Source: Paracoccaceae bacterium
Lineage (GTDB): Bacteria; Pseudomonadota; Alphaproteobacteria; Rhodobacterales; Rhodobacteraceae
NCBI GenBank assembly: GCA_029862205.1
Contig: JAOTXT010000038.1
Span: 1-40,273, forward strand
Length of the DNA stretch: 40,273 nt
Direction of reading: 5' to 3'
Shown: piece by piece, positions 15,978-22,697 of the stretch
How the letters are laid out: every line of letters begins with the position of its first letter
Position numbering within the stretch: the first letter of the stretch is position 1
Program-made: the position numbers and the translations under genes
Notes under the pieces: model-generated
Told to the model about the DNA's origin: nothing
Seen by the model: only the letters and a program-made list of their open reading frames with translations
Databases searched by the model: none

Positions 15978-17804
15978 TCAGTGCTCTTGGCCGAGGATCG
16001 TGGGACCGGTCGGATCCCGCACCTCGTCGACCATCGCCTGCATCTCCTCATCGGGCTCGGCGGTCATCAGGCTGACCACCACCATCGCGATCAGACTGAC
16101 CGGCATGCCGATCACGCTGAAGCGCAGATGGTCGACCCCGAGCCAGGGCTCCATCAAGCCATTATAGACCATGTAGAGATACCACGAGCCTGAGCCGAAG
16201 CCGAAGATCATGCCGGCAATCGCACCGGCCCTGTTCGCCCTCTTCCACCAGATGCCCAGCACGAGCGGGAAGAAGAGCCCGGACCCAGCGAAACAGAACG
16301 CCCAAGCGACAGCACCCAGGATACCGGTCAGCTTCATGCTGGCCACCAAGGCGCCCGCCGCTCCGATCACGATCAGCAGGACGCGGGCGACGATCAGCCG
16401 GATCCGAGTATCCGCTTTCGGGTCGATGATCTTGTAGTAGAGATCATGGCTCAACGCATTGGCGATCGCCAGAAGCAGGCCGTCAGCGGTCGACATCGCC
16501 GCCGCCATGCCACCCGCGGCCACCAGGCCAGAGATCACATAGGGCAATCCGGCAATCTCGGGCGTTGCCAGCACGACGATGTCCGGTCGCATGAAGAATT
16601 CGTTCAACTGAACGATCCCATCCCCGTTCTGGTCTTGAACGGCAAGCATTCCGACCGCGCTCCAGTTCTTCACCCATTCGAGGTTGGCAACAGTGTCGAA
16701 GGCCTGTCCGACCACCGCCGTCGGCAGCGTCGGATCCAGCAGCTGCAGCTTGGTCAGCGTCGCCAGCGCCGGCGCGGTGAAGTAGAGCAGGAAGATGAAG
16801 AACAGCGAGAAGCCGACCGACTTTCGCGCCGCGCGCACCGATGGCGTGGTGAAATAGCGCATCAGAATGTGCGGCAAGGATGCCGTTCCGGTCATCATGG
16901 CGAACGCCAGGGTCACGAACTTCCACGAGTCGAGCCCGCCCTGCGGATCGAAGTGCGGCGTCGTCAGCACCCTGACGCCGGCCACGGCCTCGGCCGCGGG
17001 CTGGAGACCGATCTGCGCTTCCAGCTCGGCGATCCGCTGCGCGGCGTCCCCATAGCTGAAATGCGGGATGACGCCGAAGCCCTGGACGTTCGACATCCAG
17101 ATCACCGGCACCAGATAGGCGATGATCAGCACGATATATTGGGCCACCTGCGTCCAGGTCACGCCGCGCATACCGCCCAGCATCGAGCAGAGCAGAATGC
17201 CCAGCAGGCCGAACCACACACCGACGCCGAACGGAATGCCCAGCGCGCGCGAGGCGATCGTGCCGGTGGCGTTGATCTGCGCCGTCACATAGGTGAACGA
17301 CGCGACCACCAGGACCAGGACCGCCAGGAAACGGGCCAAGTTTCCACCATACCGGGTGCCGATGAAGTCCGGAACCGTGTAGCAGCCGAACTTTCTAAGA
17401 TACGGCGCCATCAGCGAATTGACCAGCACATAGCCGCCGGTCCAACCGATGACAAAGCCCAGATACGGATAGCCGCCAAAATAGATCCCGCCCGCCAGCG
17501 CGACGAACGACGCACCGGACATCCAGTCCGCGGCGGTCGCCATGCCGTTATAGAGCGCGGGAACCTGACGGCCCGCCACGTAATATGCATCGACCTGGCT
17601 CGTCCGAGAGAGCCACCCGATGCCGGCATAGATCACGATCGTGAAGAGAAGGAACAGGATGCCGATAGTTCTGGCGCCCGCACCCAATTGCTCCAAGATC
17701 GCCATGAGGATGAAGAATCCCAGGAAACCCAGCGTGTAGACGCCGTAGACCTTGCCGAGATTGTCTAGAAAGCTCCTACTGCGATCTGATTCTTCGACTG
17801 ACAT
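15978..17804 (-). CDS. Sodium:solute symporter (SSS family, acetate-permease-like)
   Basis: This 608-residue inner-membrane transporter of the SSS family probably takes up a small organic anion such as acetate with Na+. It has about 13 hydrophobic segments, the family motif G-R-Q-V-P-A-L-Y-N-G-M-A-T-A-A-D-W-M-S-G-A-S-F near residues 75-97, G-F-V-I-G-W-T-G-G-Y and A-A-A-M-S-T-A-D-G-L-L-L-A-I-A-N-A. Start ATG 17804 follows a G-rich SD (AAGGGGGG); a longer frame overlapping the upstream gene is rejected. Pairing with a DUF4212 small subunit (13-nt gap) places it in the DUF4212-dependent branch related to ActP. Odd feature: a non-membrane loop holds D-Q-N-G-D-G-I-V-Q-L-N-E (residues 391-402), a textbook EF-hand calcium loop. 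Confidence 0.9.
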   Translation of the reverse strand: MSVEESDRSRSFLDNLGKVYGVYTLGFLGFFILMAILEQLGAGARTIGILFLLFTIVIYAGIGWLSRTSQVDAYYVAGRQVPALYNGMATAADWMSGASFVALAGGIYFGGYPYLGFVIGWTGGYVLVNSLMAPYLRKFGCYTVPDFIGTRYGGNLARFLAVLVLVVASFTYVTAQINATGTIASRALGIPFGVGVWFGLLGILLCSMLGGMRGVTWTQVAQYIVLIIAYLVPVIWMSNVQGFGVIPHFSYGDAAQRIAELEAQIGLQPAAEAVAGVRVLTTPHFDPQGGLDSWKFVTLAFAMMTGTASLPHILMRYFTTPSVRAARKSVGFSLFFIFLLYFTAPALATLTKLQLLDPTLPTAVVGQAFDTVANLEWVKNWSAVGMLAVQDQNGDGIVQLNEFFMRPDIVVLATPEIAGLPYVISGLVAAGGMAAAMSTADGLLLAIANALSHDLYYKIIDPKADTRIRLIVARVLLIVIGAAGALVASMKLTGILGAVAWAFCFAGSGLFFPLVLGIWWKRANRAGAIAGMIFGFGSGSWYLYMVYNGLMEPWLGVDHLRFSVIGMPVSLIAMVVVSLMTAEPDEEMQAMVDEVRDPTGPTILGQEH

Positions 17805-17817
17805 TTGTGCGCCCCCC

Positions 17818-18078
17818 TTAATTTCCGGACCCGTATTCGTCGTCGATCGCATCCTGTCTCAGGTTCTGGAATAGAATCAGCAGAACAAAGACGATCAGCG
17901 ACCCTTGGACGACGAAGTAGTAGCCCAGCTCGAACCCAAGGAAGCTCATCGCATTGAGATCCTTAGCAAACCACGGCAAGATAAAGGCGAAGACAAACCA
18001 GATCACCAACACAATGAAGGTCGTTGTTCGGGTCTTCTCCCAGTGAATTCTGCGCTTCTCATGTTTGTCTTCAGTCAC
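17818..18078 (-). CDS. DUF4212 symporter small subunit
   Basis: This 86-residue protein has two transmembrane helices (about residues 20-38 and 48-68), a basic N-terminus with R-R-I-H-W-E-K-T-R, and the W-F-V-F-A-F-I-L-P-W-F-A-K-D-L-N and G-F-E-L-G-Y-Y-F segments typical of DUF4212. These small proteins sit immediately before SSS symporters and are presumed small subunits. GTG start at 18078 with GGGGGAAG 3 nt upstream. First gene of the three-gene minus-strand unit. Confidence 0.88.
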   Translation of the reverse strand: MTEDKHEKRRIHWEKTRTTTFIVLVIWFVFAFILPWFAKDLNAMSFLGFELGYYFVVQGSLIVFVLLILFQNLRQDAIDDEYGSGN

Positions 18079-18134
18079 TGACTTCCCCCTTTCACGGCGC
18101 CGCTTGAGCGGCGCACTTTGTTGTTTTTGTCATG

Positions 18135-18185
18135 TTTTTGCGCAAAAACTTTAGCAAATATGATTGGCTCTTGTCATCAAGACAA
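18135..18185. promoter_or_regulatory. Inverted-repeat operators in the divergent promoter region
   Basis: Two palindromes lie between the DUF4212 gene and the divergent gene at 18228. One is TTTTTGCGCAAAAA (about 18135-18148, perfect, 14 bp). The other is TTGTC-ATCAA-GACAA (18171-18185, 5-bp arms). The sequence between is AT-rich, including CTTTAGCAAATATGATT. The first resembles the TTTGC/GCAAA half-sites reported for ScfR/PccR-type short-chain acyl-CoA regulators of Rhodobacter, which would fit an acetate-like transporter. That link is from memory and is inference. Confidence 0.45.
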
Positions 18186-18227
18186 AAATCGTGTTGGCCA
18201 AACGGCGAATGAGCCCCGGGTCATGAC

Positions 18228-18917
18228 ATGAAATCCGTACTGCAATTGCTGACCGGCATCGTTCAGATGGCCCTCCGGCATCGCTTTGGATCCAGAAAAG
18301 TTGAGACTTTTGAAGAACTTGTCGAGTTCGTTTCAACGCGCTCGGCATATGTGGCGCAAACGTCACTCTATGGGTATTTGAAGACACGGATGGGCACGCG
18401 CTTCCGCGATTTTTTCGAAAATGACGAGTTTTCGCGCGTCATTCATGAATCTGCGACCAAGCTGTTTGCGTCTTGCGTCGGCGATCTCACGGTTTTTGGC
18501 GTGGGTCTGGTCGTGGACCGCGAAGACATAGATGACGAACAAGCGCGCAGGCTCGCACGGGCGGTTTTCGGCGCCGCCGTGGAAGCCGGCGTTCCGGCTG
18601 AAGAGCAAAGGTTGATCCCGGCTCAAGCAAAATCCGACTTCGAGTCACGGATCGAGAAGATGCTTTGGCGCGGCGCATCGAATGGAGAGCGGGCGTTCGC
18701 GGCGAGCCTCGACGACCTGATCCGTTTTGCCCCCGTCGTCGACGAATTCAAGGCGCTCGATTCCGAGATCGTTCGGAACTCGATCCGCTTCCGCTGGCGC
18801 GATGTGCGTGAGCAGCTCAGATCCCGGCTGGATACACCGGCCATCGCCGCCCTTGGCCCTGACCAATCTCCTAGCGGTGCCACCGATCTCGCCGCCCCAG
18901 CGTCACCAGGCGGCTAG
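18228..18917 (+). CDS. Conserved-looking hypothetical protein, divergent from the symporter unit
   Basis: This 229-residue soluble protein has no signal peptide, membrane segment or motif that I can assign. The predicted secondary structure is mainly helical. Blocks that look family-like are F-E-E-L-V-E-F-V-S-T-R-S-A-Y-V-A-Q-T-S-L-Y-G-Y-L-K-T-R-M-G (about 26-54) and a conserved-looking acidic middle, V-D-R-E-D-I-D-D-E-Q-A-R-R-L-A. The last 25 residues are Pro/Ala/Ser-rich. It is divergently transcribed from the DUF4212/symporter genes across a region with two palindromes, so a link to the same pathway is plausible. Function unknown. Confidence 0.75.
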   Translation: MKSVLQLLTGIVQMALRHRFGSRKVETFEELVEFVSTRSAYVAQTSLYGYLKTRMGTRFRDFFENDEFSRVIHESATKLFASCVGDLTVFGVGLVVDREDIDDEQARRLARAVFGAAVEAGVPAEEQRLIPAQAKSDFESRIEKMLWRGASNGERAFAASLDDLIRFAPVVDEFKALDSEIVRNSIRFRWRDVREQLRSRLDTPAIAALGPDQSPSGATDLAAPASPGG

Positions 18918-18984
18918 ATTGGCACACGGGCGCCCGGCGCCGCTTGACCTGCGGCTGCTCTGGTGCCGCCGACTTGCTCCGCTT

Positions 18985-19749
18985 TCATGCGCCGCTGTCA
19001 AAAAGCGACCCAACCGCATAAGCGATCCAGGCGGCCACACCTCCGATGAACAAGGTCTCCAAGCCTGACCGCCACCAAGCGGTGGGCGACCAGACACTTT
19101 TCGCCGCGCCGATTGCAAAGAATGTCGCCAGTGTCGCGCCGATCGAAATCGAGAACGCACTGGACCATCCAAGAATGAACGGCAGCAGCGGCACCAAACC
19201 GGTGAGCAGAAATGCGAAGAACGTAACCGTGGCCGCACGCAAGGGCGCTGGATCGACCGGCGAGACGCCGTATTCGTCGACCAGCATCAGATCGATCCAG
19301 GCTTGCCGGTTTCGAGAGATCTCCGCCGTCGCCTGTTCCAAGACAGCACCAGTTAAACCCTTGCGCCGCAGAATTTCCCGCAGTTCGAGAAGTTCGCCTT
19401 CCGGATAGAGATCTATGTGCTTCGCCTCGATCCGACGCAGGCGTTTCAGGTTGTCGAGATCGGACTTGGTGCCCGAGTAGTTGCCCGCGGCCATCGAGAA
19501 CCCGTCCGCCAGGACGTTCGCAATTCCGAGTGTGACGATCACAAAGCTCGGCAGCCCGGCTCCGGCCACGCCGGCAACGATCGCGAAGGTCGTGACAGCA
19601 CCGTCGATCCCGCCATAGACCGCGTCTCGCAGATTACCATTGCCGGAAGCGTCGCCGATCCTGGCACGCACCTCGTCAAGGCTGTGTCCATGATCGCCCA
19701 ACATGCCGCTCTTCTGCTCGCCGCCCGGTATAAACCTGCCGATGATCAT
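18985..19749 (-). CDS. VIT1/CCC1 family transporter (ferritin-like-free)
   Basis: This is an integral membrane protein of the VIT1/CCC1 (vacuolar iron/manganese transporter) family. N-terminal G-N-L-R-D-A-V-Y-G-G-I-D-G-A-V-T-T-F-A-I-V-A-G-V contains the family metal-path helix. It is followed by I-A-N-V-L-A-D-G-F-S-M-A-A-G-N-Y, a cytoplasmic metal-binding-type helical segment rich in Glu and Arg, and two C-terminal hairpins of transmembrane helices. The start is uncertain: ATG 19773, ATG 19749 and ATG 19704 are all in frame. An FNR-type box overlaps 19773, so I prefer a downstream start; 19704 (M-L-G-D-H-G-H-S-L-D-E-V) fits the family best and would give 239 residues. It likely handles Fe2+ or Mn2+ in low-oxygen stress. 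Confidence 0.82.
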   Translation of the reverse strand: MIIGRFIPGGEQKSGMLGDHGHSLDEVRARIGDASGNGNLRDAVYGGIDGAVTTFAIVAGVAGAGLPSFVIVTLGIANVLADGFSMAAGNYSGTKSDLDNLKRLRRIEAKHIDLYPEGELLELREILRRKGLTGAVLEQATAEISRNRQAWIDLMLVDEYGVSPVDPAPLRAATVTFFAFLLTGLVPLLPFILGWSSAFSISIGATLATFFAIGAAKSVWSPTAWWRSGLETLFIGGVAAWIAYAVGSLFDSGA

Positions 19750-19772
19750 GGCCGCACAACGGAGCGGCGGCA

Positions 19773-19786
19773 TTGATCTAACTCAA
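19773..19786 (-). promoter_or_regulatory. FNR/FixK-type box upstream of the VIT gene
   Basis: TTGAT-CTAA-CTCAA is one mismatch from TTGAT-N4-ATCAA. If activation is from -41.5, transcription would start near 19738 on the minus strand, which would exclude ATG 19773 and ATG 19749 and favour ATG 19704. Confidence 0.5.
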
Positions 19787-19839
19787 CGCGCCGCGAGCCA
19801 GGGCCTCGCCGCTCTACGCAGTCCTTCGCCGCGAACGAC

Positions 19840-20091
19840 CTAGCGGTTCTCCTCGAACCGCGCTTCGTCGGCGCGGACCAGTTCGTAGATCTCGCGGACC
19901 CGGCCGGTCATCGGGTCCGCCTGCCTGACCGCGCGGTTCTCGGATCGGTCCAGATACATCGCCGCGGCCGCGATCTCGTCGATTGTGGCATTAGACGCCC
20001 GGATCTCGGCAACCGTATGGGCATCGATATGCCCGAGGAGCCTCTTGATATCGGCCGACGAGGCCGCTTGTGTTGTGTCTTGCTCAGGCAT
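19840..20091 (-). CDS. Small hypothetical protein, 83 aa
   Basis: This 83-residue, acidic, predicted all-helical protein begins at ATG 20091 behind a strong GGAGG 6 nt upstream. It has the pattern H-I-D-A-H-T-V-A-E-I-R-A-S-N-A-T-I-D-E-I-A-A-A-A-M-Y-L, then D-P-M-T-G-R-V-R-E-I-Y-E-L-V. No known domain is recognised. It lies between the Hsp20 gene and the VIT gene on the same strand, so it may be co-transcribed with Hsp20 and share FNR/FixK control. Codon use and the strong SD support a real gene. Confidence 0.65.
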   Translation of the reverse strand: MPEQDTTQAASSADIKRLLGHIDAHTVAEIRASNATIDEIAAAAMYLDRSENRAVRQADPMTGRVREIYELVRADEARFEENR

Positions 20092-20130
20092 CTGGAGCCT
20101 CCCTCGAGCCGTCGTTGTCGTGGGGATGCA

Positions 20131-20154
20131 GAGCGGCGGGCCAACCCGCCGCTC
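20131..20154. other. 10-bp hairpin between hsp20 and the 83-aa gene
   Basis: GAGCGGCGGG (20131-20140) and CCCGCCGCTC (20145-20154) form a perfect stem with a CCAA loop. No T tract follows on the minus strand, so this may be a partial terminator or mRNA-stability hairpin downstream of hsp20. Confidence 0.55.
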
Positions 20155-20169
20155 TTCGTCCGTCCGGAT

Positions 20170-20640
20170 CTACTTGGATTTCACCGCGATCTTTTTCGCC
20201 TTGGCTGCCTGCTCCGGCGGCTTCGGCAGGACCAGGGTGAGAACACCCTTCTCGAATCTGGCCTTCACCTTGTCCGGATCCGGCTCAAACTGCAGCGTCA
20301 CGGACCGCGCGAACTTTCCGTAACTGCGCTCCATGATCCGGTAATCGTCCTCTTCGCGCTTGGTTTCGGACTTCTTCTCGCCCGAGACGGTCAGCCGGTC
20401 GCCCTCGACCGAGACCTCGAAATCCTTCTCGGACATGCCCGGCAGTTCGACCGTGACTTCGATTTCGCCGTTCGCGTCCTTAACATCCATTTTTGGGGTT
20501 TGTGCACCCGCCGCATACCTGCCAAAGACGGGAAAGCCACGCGAGAAATCGTTGAACACCCGATCAATCTCACGATGCAGGGCCGAGAAAGGCCCCTCTT
20601 GCGAGCGGTCCTTGGTGATGGGGAGGTTGTCCGTGTCCAT
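20170..20640 (-). CDS. Hsp20/alpha-crystallin family small heat-shock protein
   Basis: This 156-residue ATP-independent chaperone holds unfolding proteins. The alpha-crystallin domain spans about residues 40-140, with P-K-M-D-V-K-D-A-N-G-E-I-E-V-T-V-E-L-P-G-M-S-E-K-D-F-E-V-S, L-T-V-S-G-E-K-K and the C-terminal A-R-F-E-K-G-V-L-T-L-V-L-P-K signature. An expected C-terminal I-x-I/V is present as I-A-V. Start ATG 20640 has GGAGG 5 nt upstream; an upstream ATG at 20661 is less likely. Two FNR/FixK-type boxes lie 77 and 126 nt upstream. Confidence 0.93.
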   Translation of the reverse strand: MDTDNLPITKDRSQEGPFSALHREIDRVFNDFSRGFPVFGRYAAGAQTPKMDVKDANGEIEVTVELPGMSEKDFEVSVEGDRLTVSGEKKSETKREEDDYRIMERSYGKFARSVTLQFEPDPDKVKARFEKGVLTLVLPKPPEQAAKAKKIAVKSK

Positions 20641-20716
20641 CGCTGCCTCCATTGGAATCACGTTCTAGGGAATGCGTCTCCGCGCGACGACAATAGTCCG
20701 ATGCGGGATTGTGGGA

Positions 20717-20730
20717 TTGATATCCGTCAA
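20717..20730 (-). promoter_or_regulatory. FNR/FixK-type box upstream of hsp20 (proximal)
   Basis: TTGAT-ATCC-GTCAA is one mismatch from the FNR/FixK consensus. A class II activator at -41.5 would start transcription near 20682, 42 nt before the hsp20 ATG, an ideal geometry. Confidence 0.55.
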
Positions 20731-20765
20731 GGCACCGCCTGCCGGTCCGGCCGCGACGACCGCTT

Positions 20766-20779
20766 TTGATCAGGATCAA
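20766..20779. promoter_or_regulatory. Perfect FNR/FixK box
   Basis: TTGAT-CAGG-ATCAA matches the consensus in both half-sites. It lies 49 nt from the proximal box (centre to centre) and could act in tandem on hsp20 or drive a plus-strand transcript toward 21018. The 20641-21017 interval holds no convincing gene otherwise. Confidence 0.75.
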
Positions 20780-21017
20780 CATGGCCAGAACGCGCCGGTA
20801 CATGATCGTCCAGCACTCACCGACGGAGGCTCGATCTCGCAACAGGGCCTCTGGACAGGAGGGGACGCGGAGACAGGGATGCGCACTACGACGCAAAACA
20901 AGACGAAGATCGCTGCGGACCGACCACAATGGTACTGGCGCACAGGTCTTCGCCTGGTAACGGAGCAGCGGGTCGGTGGATTGGCGACCTTGTTGTCGAA
21001 TGCAAGGTCAATCCACA

Positions 21018-21218
21018 ATGAAAGATGACGACAAATTCCGGATTATCATGGCGCCCAACGTGACCTGCGACGGCTCCGACTCGAGGCCCCATGAGCCACT
21101 GGCACTCGATCTGCCAGAGGATGTCACCGTGCGGTGCCCTGAATGCGGTCAGGAGTATCGGCGCGCGGCGGAATGGTCGCCCGTCTGGCGCGCCCGGTGG
21201 CCGACTAACGAGGATTGA
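21018..21218 (+). CDS. Small CxxC-containing hypothetical protein, 66 aa
   Basis: This frame of 66 codons starts at ATG 21018. It contains A-L-D-L-P-E-D-V-T-V-R-C-P-E-C-G-Q-E-Y-R-R-A, a single C-P-E-C-G knuckle of zinc-ribbon type. There is another Cys earlier (N-V-T-C-D-G), but no second CxxC pair. The SD is weak (AAGG 11 nt upstream). It converges with the fixK-like gene, and the perfect FNR box at 20766 faces it from 240 nt upstream. Possibly a small metal-binding protein; identity unknown. Confidence 0.5.
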   Translation: MKDDDKFRIIMAPNVTCDGSDSRPHEPLALDLPEDVTVRCPECGQEYRRAAEWSPVWRARWPTNED

Positions 21219-21272
21219 GGTCGTAGAGATTGAAGCGCGCCACCTTCGCGGCGGCGCGCGTCCGGCAGTCTC

Positions 21273-21959
21273 TCAGGCGGCGAGCAGCGTTTGTTCGGTC
21301 ACGACGCGGAAGCGGTCACATCCGCGCATCTCGATCTCGCCCTTGCGTTTGAGTGAACTGAAAGCCCGGCTAACCGTCTCGACCGTCAGTCCGATATGGT
21401 CCGCGATGTCGCGCCGCGGCATCGGCAGAACCGTGAACCCGGCCGCGCCGCGCCGCGCGGCAAACCCGCACAAGAACCGTCGCAGACGATCCTCGGCCGG
21501 CATATAGGCGAGCATGAACATGTGCCGCTCGCGCGCCGCGAGCTCTCGGCACATCATTTCGCGCAAGCCAAGCTGCAATGACGGATCCCGCGCGATTGCA
21601 CCCTCGGCGCGCCGCCGCGGGATGGCGCGAAGGATCACATGGTCGACCGCCTCGGCGGTAAAGTGCCATGTCTCGAAATCGGAAAAGCCCAGATAGTCGC
21701 CTGCACTGGCAAACCGGAAGATCTGCCGAACCCCGTCCTCGGAGAAGGTACAGCAGCGCACCGTGCCGCTGACGATTTGGTAAAGGGTATCCGCAGGCTC
21801 GCCGTGGAGGAGGATTGCGCGGTCAGGAAGAACGTGGCTCACAGGCAGCCGCGAACTGAATAGCTCCGCGATGCGCGCCTCGGCATTGGTTTCGCCGGAA
21901 GAGATCCCAAAGATTGCGGGCGCGTTCTGAGCTTTCGAAGCCGTGGCGTGGCAATGCAT
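21273..21959 (-). CDS. fixK: Crp/Fnr-family transcription regulator, FixK-like
   Basis: This 228-residue DNA-binding regulator has an N-terminal cyclic-nucleotide-binding-type beta barrel (about 40-130), a dimerisation helix and a C-terminal winged helix-turn-helix. The HTH is R-R-D-I-A-D-H-I-G-L-T-V-E-T-V-S-R-A-F-S-S-L-K. The recognition helix keeps the E-x-x-S-R pattern that reads TTGAT half-sites. The N-terminus has only Cys3 and not the C-x2-x-C cluster that binds [4Fe-4S] in FNR, so it cannot sense oxygen as FNR does; this is the FixK pattern. Strong AGGAGG before ATG 21959. FixJ- and FixL-like genes lie directly upstream. Likely target: the TTGAT-N4-ATCAA boxes in this island. Confidence 0.85.
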   Translation of the reverse strand: MHCHATASKAQNAPAIFGISSGETNAEARIAELFSSRLPVSHVLPDRAILLHGEPADTLYQIVSGTVRCCTFSEDGVRQIFRFASAGDYLGFSDFETWHFTAEAVDHVILRAIPRRRAEGAIARDPSLQLGLREMMCRELAARERHMFMLAYMPAEDRLRRFLCGFAARRGAAGFTVLPMPRRDIADHIGLTVETVSRAFSSLKRKGEIEMRGCDRFRVVTEQTLLAA

Positions 21960-21979
21960 AACGTCCTCCTGTCATTTTG

Positions 21980-21999
21980 GTGGCCATTTCAGTGGCCAC
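21980..21999. promoter_or_regulatory. Inverted repeat in the fixK-like leader
   Basis: GTGGCCA (21980-21986) and TGGCCAC (21993-21999) form a 7-bp inverted repeat with a TTTCAG loop. It lies about 20 nt upstream of the fixK-like start codon, where it could be an operator or an RNA hairpin near the ribosome site. Confidence 0.4.
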
Positions 22000-22042
22000 G
22001 GAGACAGCAGGGACAAGATTCGCATCCAGCGTTAGTTAGGAG

Positions 22043-22060
22043 TTTCCCTTATAAGGGAAA
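22043..22060. promoter_or_regulatory. 18-bp perfect palindrome upstream of fixK, possible FixJ operator
   Basis: TTTCCCTTATAAGGGAAA is a perfect palindrome about 90 nt upstream of the fixK-like start, on the side of the FixJ-like gene. Reported FixJ sites upstream of rhizobial fixK contain TTTCCC-type cores as I recall, which makes this the best candidate for phospho-FixJ binding. The match is from memory and unverified. Confidence 0.45.
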
Positions 22061-22082
22061 TCCCCTATGCGGCGGTCGCCCA

Positions 22083-22697
22083 TTAGGTGTCGGGGTCGAT
22101 GCCGGCCTTGAGGGCCATTCGGACCAACTGAGACAGGTTTGTCGCACCGGTTTTTTCCATGACCCGCGCACGGTGAATCTCCACCGTCTTCGGGCTCAGT
22201 CCCAGACGGTGCGCGATGACCTTGTTGGCGCATCCGGCGACCACCTCACGGAACACGTCGGCCTCGCGCGGGGTCAAGGTCGCGATCCGGCCGCGGTGTT
22301 CGGTTGCATCGCGGTCCGCGCGCTCGCTCGTTTCGATGACTTCATTAACTCTTTGCACCAAATCGTCATCATCAAAGGGTTTTTCGATGAAATCTTTTGC
22401 GCCGATGCGCAGGGCTTCGACCGCCATGGAAATGTCCCCGTGCCCGGTCAGGATCACCACCGGCGCGGCGACGCCACGGTCCGTCAGTTTCGAGAGAACC
22501 GAGATCCCGTCTATTCCTGGCAGGCGGACATCCAGCAGAATGCAATCCGCACGCCGGTCCCAATCGCTGGCCAGGAAGCTCTCCCCATCCTCGAAAGCCT
22601 CGACCGAGAAACCCCAGCTCTCCAGCACCGCGCAAAGCGAAGTGCGGACCGGCTCGTCATCCTCGACAAGGGCCAGGCTGTGCGCCGCCTGCGTCAT
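22083..22697 (-). CDS. fixJ: FixJ-like two-component response regulator
   Basis: This 204-residue regulator has a receiver domain (residues 5-118) and a LuxR-type HTH (about 140-200). Phosphorylation residues are present: V-E-D-D-E (acidic pocket), Asp56 in L-L-D-V-R-L-P-G, Thr84 in V-I-L-T-G-H-G, and Lys106 in E-K-P-F. The output domain has L-T-P-R-E-A-D-V-F and G-L-S-P-K-T-V-E-I-H-R-A-R-V-M-E-K, typical of FixJ. It overlaps the kinase stop codon by 4 nt (ATGA), so the two are translationally coupled. Probable role: once phosphorylated by the FixL-like kinase, it activates the fixK-like gene 124 nt downstream. Confidence 0.88.
   Translation of the reverse strand: MTQAAHSLALVEDDEPVRTSLCAVLESWGFSVEAFEDGESFLASDWDRRADCILLDVRLPGIDGISVLSKLTDRGVAAPVVILTGHGDISMAVEALRIGAKDFIEKPFDDDDLVQRVNEVIETSERADRDATEHRGRIATLTPREADVFREVVAGCANKVIAHRLGLSPKTVEIHRARVMEKTGATNLSQLVRMALKAGIDPDT

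Noticed and set aside
16446-17768. 440-codon plus-strand frame opposite the symporter
   Set aside because: His/Arg/Gln-rich composition with no domain; it is the complement of a clear SSS transporter.
18171-18185. TTGTCATCAAGACAA as an FNR box
   Set aside because: The half-sites do not match TTGAT-N4-ATCAA; it is treated as a separate inverted repeat.
20781-20960. Arg-rich plus-strand frame after the perfect FNR box
   Set aside because: Composition is unlike a real protein here, no SD, and its start abuts the box.
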